From contig NZ_FPIR01000005.1 in the NCBI RefSeq assembly GCF_900119155.1, positions 1 to 64,000 on the forward strand: a DNA stretch of 64,000 bases, written 5' to 3'. Shown piece after piece: positions 59,625-64,000 of this stretch (the stretch's first letter is position 1; each line of letters begins with the position of its first letter). This DNA is from Ruminococcus sp. YE71 (lineage in GTDB: Bacteria > Bacillota > Clostridia > Oscillospirales > Ruminococcaceae). The translations under genes were made by a program, and so were the position numbers. The notes beneath the pieces are model-generated. The model was not told the DNA's origin. It did no database searches and worked only from the letters and a program-made list of their open reading frames with translations.

Positions 59625-60994
59625 CACTGCTCGTCTCTCCTCATATCCAGACCGCGGAACAGCGTATACTCGCCGATGAACGACAGCTTCACCACCTCGG
59701 TCTTGCCGTGACGGTTCTTTGCTACGTTGCACTCGGTGATGGTGCGGTTCTCGGTATTTTCGTCATAGTATGCCTCACGGTAGAGGAACATGATAATATC
59801 AGCGTCCTGCTCGATAGAACCCGACTCACGCAGGTCGGAGAGCATCGGCCGCTTGTCGTCGCGCTTTTCCGAGTTACGTGAGAGCTGTGACAGCGCGATA
59901 ACGGGAACGTTCAGTTCCTTCGCCATCAGCTTCAGCTGACGGGTTATCTCCGAAACTTCGTTAACACGGCTCGAATGGTGGTTCGGCGACTCCATCAGCT
60001 GTAAGTAGTCGATGACCACGAGACCGAGGTTTTTCAGTCTTCTGAGCTTCGCCTTCATCTGAGGAACGGTGATACCCGATGCCTTATCGTCCATGTATAT
60101 CGGCAGTCTTGCCAGCTGGTCGGTGGCTGCAACGAGTTTTTCCCAGTCCTCACGGGTAAGTTCGCCCGAACGCAGGTTATTGTTGTTGACAAGGGCTTCC
60201 GACGCGAGCATTCTCGTTACGAGCTGTTCGCTGCCCATCTCAAGGGAGAATATCGCCACGTCCTTCATACTGCGCTTGCACATATTGACCGCGATGTTCA
60301 GCGCGAACGCCGACTTACCCATAGCAGGACGCGCCGCAAGTATGATAAGGTCGGAATTGTTCAGACCGTTTGTGACCTTATCCAGCTGTGAGAAACCTGT
60401 TTTCAGCGACTGATGCTTCTCCGCCTCGTCGCCCGTGATCTCCTGCAAGTGGTCGAAAGCCGAGATGATAACATTATCGATCCTTGTGAGACCCTGCACC
60501 TCGCCCTTGCGTATGTCATAGATGGACTGTTCCGCCTGATCGAGTATCTCGGACGCTTCAGTCGTGCTGTCCGTAGCCTTTTCAAGAATGCTCTTTGCCG
60601 CGTCGATAAGCAGGCGCATCTGATATTTTTCTTCGACTATCCTGCAATAATCTTCAAGATTGCCGACTCCCTTGGCGGTAGTCGGCATCTCGTTGCGGAT
60701 ATTCATCAGATACGATTTAGCAGTTTCGGCGTCCTTGAAGATGCCCTTGTGGACGCTGTTCTCAACGACCTTTACGATGTCGGGAACGGTCCCGTCGGAC
60801 ATTTCGAGCAGCAGCTGGAAAAGCCCTGCGTTTATCTGATTGTAGAAGCTGTCAGATTTCAGGTGCATCGAAACTATCGAGAAAGCGTCGGCGTCGAGCA
60901 GCATCGAACCGATTATCGTCTGCTCGGCATAAGCTGAAAATACAGGCTTTTCGAGCGCCATCTGCGACAGCTGATCGAATCTGTTGTCAGCCAT
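59624..60994 (-). CDS. dnaB: Replicative DNA helicase
   Basis: The 456-residue DnaB-type hexameric helicase has an N-terminal primase-binding domain (residues about 15-115) and a RecA-like domain. Walker A is AARPAMGKSAFALN, Walker B LVVIDYLQLM, with SQLSRNSEKRDDKRPMLSDLRESGSIEQDAD as the conserved catalytic stretch. No intein. It follows rplI directly (TAA then ATG), the standard Firmicute order. Confidence 0.95.
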   Translation of the reverse strand: MADNRFDQLSQMALEKPVFSAYAEQTIIGSMLLDADAFSIVSMHLKSDSFYNQINAGLFQLLLEMSDGTVPDIVKVVENSVHKGIFKDAETAKSYLMNIRNEMPTTAKGVGNLEDYCRIVEEKYQMRLLIDAAKSILEKATDSTTEASEILDQAEQSIYDIRKGEVQGLTRIDNVIISAFDHLQEITGDEAEKHQSLKTGFSQLDKVTNGLNNSDLIILAARPAMGKSAFALNIAVNMCKRSMKDVAIFSLEMGSEQLVTRMLASEALVNNNNLRSGELTREDWEKLVAATDQLARLPIYMDDKASGITVPQMKAKLRRLKNLGLVVIDYLQLMESPNHHSSRVNEVSEITRQLKLMAKELNVPVIALSQLSRNSEKRDDKRPMLSDLRESGSIEQDADIIMFLYREAYYDENTENRTITECNVAKNRHGKTEVVKLSFIGEYTLFRGLDMRRDEQ

Positions 60995-61441
60995 TTATTC
61001 CTCAACCACCTTAATGTCGATCTTGCAGGAAACGCCCTGAGTCATCTTGATGACTGCCGAGAAATCTCCGAAGCTCTTGATCTCGCTGTTGAGGTTGATC
61101 TTCTTCTTGTCCACTTCAACGCCGAACTCCGACTTGATGGATTCGGCAACATCGGCAGCCTTTACAGCGCCGAACAGCTTGCCGCCCTGTCCCGCCTTAG
61201 CCTTTACAGTAACGCTCTTGCCGTCAAGCTGAGCCGCGATCTTCTCGTTGTCAGCCTTTTCAACGTCGAGCTTGTGCTGAGCCGAAGCCTTCTTGCCTGC
61301 AAGCTCATTCAGGTTCTTGTTGTTGGCTTCAACTGCGAGACCGTTCTTGAGCAGGAAGTTTCTTGCATATCCGTCAGCAGCGTTTATGGTATCTCCTGCC
61401 TTGCCCGAGCCCTTAACGTCCTTAACTAAAATAACTTTCAT
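60995..61441 (-). CDS. rplI: 50S ribosomal protein L9
   Basis: The 148-residue protein has N-terminal [35 protein letters not shown], the signature 23S rRNA-binding domain, a long central helix and a second C-terminal domain. RBS AAAGGCGG. It lies between gdpP and dnaB. Confidence 0.95.
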   Translation of the reverse strand: MKVILVKDVKGSGKAGDTINAADGYARNFLLKNGLAVEANNKNLNELAGKKASAQHKLDVEKADNEKIAAQLDGKSVTVKAKAGQGGKLFGAVKAADVAESIKSEFGVEVDKKKINLNSEIKSFGDFSAVIKMTQGVSCKIDIKVVEE

Positions 61442-61459
61442 ATTATGTACCGCCTTTCG

Positions 61460-63427
61460 TTAATTGTGTCTTATATATTCGTCGATAGCCTCTTTGAGCT
61501 TCGACATTGCTTCATCCTTGGTCGCCTGCATCTGGCAGGCTGCCATCGTATGATGACCGCCCCCTCCGAGGGCTTCCATGATGATCTGCACATTGAATTT
61601 GCCCATGCTCCTTGCCGAGATATTCGTCCTGCCGTCAAGCTCGTAAAGCACGAACGACGCGTTCACGCCTGCTATTTCGAGCATCTCGTCGGCAGCCTTC
61701 GAGGATGCGACACGGATATTGTCGAAAGTCTCCTTAGCCGAGGCTATGGCGCACTTTCTGTAGATCTCCGTGCTGTTGATTATATCCGCCTTGTTCACAT
61801 AGGTGTCGAGGGGATTAGCGAACAGTCTCTTTACCGCGACGGTATCTGCTCCCTGTTTTCTCAGGTACGCCGCCGCTTCAAAAGTCCGCACGCCCGTATT
61901 CATGACGAAATTCTTGGTATCGAGCATGATGCCTGCCATGACCGCTTCCGCGATAGGCTCGGTGAGCTTCAGGTCGGGGAAGTATTCAAGCAGCTCCGCC
62001 ACCATCTCGCACGCCGACGATGCCGACGGTTCGTGGTAGAACAGCTCGGCAGGTTCTATCGCCTTGACGAGAAGTCTGTGGTGATCGATGACGATGGTAT
62101 GTCTGCACTTTGCAAGCAGTTCCTTCGACTCGACGAGGTCGGGATTATGGGTATCGCAAACGATGACCAGCGTATTCGGGTCGGATTTTGCGAGTGCTTC
62201 TTCGGGGGTGATATAGTAGCGCTTGATGCTGTTATCCTCAACGTAGCTGATAAGCAGTTTCGAGAGGTTCTTGTTCGGATCGACTACAACGTAGCTGTCC
62301 TTGCCCATGCACTTTATGGCTTCGCACATACCCGTTGCCGCGCCCACCGCGTCAAGGTCTGCAAAGCTGTGTCCCATGACCATGACCTGCTCATGGAGAT
62401 TGATGATATCGATGATAGCCTTTGCCGCCATCCTCGACTTCACGCGGGTGTTCTTCGCCATGCCCTTTGACAGACCGCCGTAGAACTCGTAGCCGTTAAC
62501 GGTACGCACAGCCGCCTGATCTCCGCCGCGTCCGAGGCACATATCCAGCGCCTGCTTTGCGTACTTTTCGCTCTCGGCAAGGTTCTCCGCATCGTGACCC
62601 ACGCCTATGGAAAGGGTGAGATTGCGGCGGTCGCCGCAGCTTATCTTTCTTGCCTGTTCAAGTATCTCGAAGCGTTTCTCGATGATGGGCTTCAGGTATC
62701 TCTCTTCGAGGATGACATAGAACCTGTCGTTTCCCGCGCGTCTTGAGATACCCGTAGTACCGTCGATAAAGTTCTCGATCAGCTGTTCGATGCTGACGAG
62801 GATGTGAGCCTTTTCGCTCTCTCGGATATTCGAGATAAGCTCCTCGTAGTAGTCGATCATGATGATGATGACGCTCTGCTTCGACTGGCTGCACTCGTAG
62901 TTGAGTTCCACAAGCTCGGTCTTGTCCGCAAAGTAGAGCATCGACATACCTTCCTGTTCGTGTTCGGTATGTATCGCCTTAACGGTATAGAAATGACCGT
63001 TATGGCAGACGGTGTCGCCCTCGCTCGAATAGATCTTTTCCATATCGAGCTTGAACATCTCCGACACCTGTATCCCGTAAGGCTCGATGCCTGCCGAGAC
63101 CTTCTGACCGAACAGCTTGTTATACCAGACTATGCTGCCCTCGGCGTCAACGATCACAGCAGGAGCGGGGAAATTGAGAAGCGAATCCTGCTCGGTATCG
63201 TTCAGCAGAGCCGCACTTCTTGCGATCATCTTCCGCGTATTGCTGCCGAAGAACACATATTCGAGTATCAACATCACACACACGATGACCGATATTATGA
63301 GCAGGAGCTTTCCCTGCGTCTCGGTCTTAGGGGATCGAAGCAGCAGTCTTGCCGCTGCTATCGAGCATACAGCCGCTATAGCTGTAGTGAGCTTGATAAG
63401 AAGCTGAACGCCCTTTGTTCCCTTCAT
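61460..63427 (-). CDS. gdpP: Cyclic-di-AMP phosphodiesterase, GdpP-type
   Basis: The 655-residue membrane protein has two N-terminal helices, a PAS domain (about 75-160) and a degenerate GGDEF domain (about 170-300). The DHH-DHHA1 phosphodiesterase has GHSFADLDAVGAATG, VCDTHNPDLV and VIDHHR, plus GGGGHHTMAACQM near the end. It cleaves c-di-AMP to pApA and so affects wall and osmotic control. RBS AAAGGAAAAG, 14 bases after the RNase J gene. Confidence 0.93.
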   Translation of the reverse strand: MKGTKGVQLLIKLTTAIAAVCSIAAARLLLRSPKTETQGKLLLIISVIVCVMLILEYVFFGSNTRKMIARSAALLNDTEQDSLLNFPAPAVIVDAEGSIVWYNKLFGQKVSAGIEPYGIQVSEMFKLDMEKIYSSEGDTVCHNGHFYTVKAIHTEHEQEGMSMLYFADKTELVELNYECSQSKQSVIIIMIDYYEELISNIRESEKAHILVSIEQLIENFIDGTTGISRRAGNDRFYVILEERYLKPIIEKRFEILEQARKISCGDRRNLTLSIGVGHDAENLAESEKYAKQALDMCLGRGGDQAAVRTVNGYEFYGGLSKGMAKNTRVKSRMAAKAIIDIINLHEQVMVMGHSFADLDAVGAATGMCEAIKCMGKDSYVVVDPNKNLSKLLISYVEDNSIKRYYITPEEALAKSDPNTLVIVCDTHNPDLVESKELLAKCRHTIVIDHHRLLVKAIEPAELFYHEPSASSACEMVAELLEYFPDLKLTEPIAEAVMAGIMLDTKNFVMNTGVRTFEAAAYLRKQGADTVAVKRLFANPLDTYVNKADIINSTEIYRKCAIASAKETFDNIRVASSKAADEMLEIAGVNASFVLYELDGRTNISARSMGKFNVQIIMEALGGGGHHTMAACQMQATKDEAMSKLKEAIDEYIRHN

Positions 63428-63440
63428 TTCACTTTTCCTT

Positions 63441-64000
63441 TCAATCGTTGATCTCCATCATTATCGGGAGTATCATCGGATTGCGCTTTGTTTTCTGGTA
63501 GATATAGTCGCTCAAAGCGTCTTTCATTTTAGTCTTGATAGCATTCCATTCGTGCATATCCCTGTCGAGACAGTCCTGAAGAGTCTCGGTCAGCAGTTTC
63601 TTCGATGTCTCCATGAGTTCCTCGCTCTCACGGACATACACGAAACCTCTCGACACGATATCGGGGCCTGCAAGTATCTCGCCCGATTTTCTGTCCACCG
63701 TAGCGAAGCAGATGATAAGTCCGTCCTCGGCAAGGTGTTTTCTGTCGCGCAGGACGATAGAGCCTACATCTCCGACGCCGAGACCGTCAACGAGGATATT
63801 GCCTGCGGGAGCTGTTCCCGTCACGCGCATATCGACGCCGTCCGTCTCGATCACCGAGCCGATGCTCGCGATTATGATATTCTCCTCCGGAACGCCCACC
63901 GAGACCGCAGTCGCGGCGTGCTTCATGAGGTGTTTGTACTCGCCGTGTACGGGGATGAAGTACTTGGGTCTGGTCAGAGAGAGTATCAGCTTCTGTTCTT
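63441..64000 (-). CDS. Ribonuclease J, C-terminal part (runs off the window)
   Basis: The frame is open to the window edge and ends at 63441. The visible 186 residues are the end of the beta-CASP region (PKYFIPVHGEYKHLMKHA, the conserved His loop) and the RNase J C-terminal domain (VLRDRKHLAEDGLIICFATVD, GPDIVSRGFVYVRESEELM). RNase J matures and degrades mRNA and rRNA. Whether it is the J1 or J2 type cannot be told from this part. Confidence 0.93.
   Translation of the reverse strand, partial: EQKLILSLTRPKYFIPVHGEYKHLMKHAATAVSVGVPEENIIIASIGSVIETDGVDMRVTGTAPAGNILVDGLGVGDVGSIVLRDRKHLAEDGLIICFATVDRKSGEILAGPDIVSRGFVYVRESEELMETSKKLLTETLQDCLDRDMHEWNAIKTKMKDALSDYIYQKTKRNPMILPIMMEIND

Noticed and set aside
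1-64000. CRISPR array, rRNA operon, prophage or integrase
   Set aside because: No regularly spaced direct repeats, rRNA signatures, phage structural genes or recombinase motifs were seen anywhere in the window.

Overview
The window looks like a chromosomal segment of a low-to-mid GC anaerobic Firmicute of class Clostridia, most like a Ruminococcus-type Oscillospiraceae. The basis is mixed. The core gene order (RNase J, gdpP, rplI, dnaB, then tilS and ftsH) is typical of Firmicutes. There is a spoIIID homologue behind a sigma-E-like promoter, a lipoprotein GH26 mannanase, an HPr paralogue, and AGGAGG ribosome binding sites with frequent TTG/GTG starts. The genus is inferred and could not be checked here.

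Region 1 (1-7.95 kb) is accessory DNA. It holds the broken 3' part of an IS3-type transposase, a truncated mobilisation-type gene tail and a small ICE-type gene. A leftward operon follows behind one strong promoter: McrB-like GTPase, McrC-like nuclease, a macro-domain protein, and an ADP-ribosylglycohydrolase/SseB fusion that is now a pseudogene. I read this as a restriction/defence island with an ADP-ribose theme.

Region 2 (8-11.5 kb) has a sugar O-acetyltransferase, an HD-domain protein, an LtrA-like membrane protein, a copy of a structured dispersed repeat and a GNAT acetyltransferase. Region 3 (11.5-17.15 kb) is the most interesting block: a translationally coupled five-gene operon of amino-acid adenylating enzyme, carrier protein, PLP fold-III decarboxylase-like enzyme, MBOAT acyltransferase and DltD/AlgJ-like SGNH protein. 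It resembles a dlt operon with a decarboxylase inserted and suggests loading, processing and export of an unknown aminoacyl group onto an envelope polymer.

Region 4 (17.4-24.6 kb) carries tRNA-Leu(TAG), metY with two palindromic operator-like sites, an HPr-like protein lacking the active histidine, mtaB, an anchored secreted protein with a possible RNase-like domain, two more copies of the dispersed repeat, trmL, a DegV protein and a lipoprotein. Region 5 (25-32 kb) has an FtsX-type ABC permease with a membrane-fusion lipoprotein but no ATPase beside them, a cytidylate-kinase-like protein and the mannanase.

Region 6 (32-45.5 kb) is mostly metabolic: leuC-Dabb-leuD-SMI1/KNR4, a TPP-riboswitch-controlled thiD-tenA pair, glyA, an aquaporin, spoIIID, a small alarmone synthetase, leuB, a phosphoesterase and dipeptidase pair, a membrane-protein pseudogene with three in-frame stops, and cysK. 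Region 7 (45.6-47.9 kb) is an ExbB/ExbD-like operon with two related single-pass proteins. Region 8 (47.9-56.1 kb) has a GH13 glucosidase, a GT39-like membrane glycosyltransferase, a UDP-galactopyranose-mutase-like flavoenzyme, GtrA, and an ECF sigma factor with a very large putative anti-sigma partner. Region 9 (56.2-64 kb) is core: ftsH, tilS, dnaB, rplI, gdpP and the 3' end of an RNase J gene.

Promoters are unusually easy to read, mostly TTGACN or TTGCAA, a 17-base spacer and TATAAT, often preceded by TGTGA. No CRISPR array, rRNA, integrase or prophage was seen.
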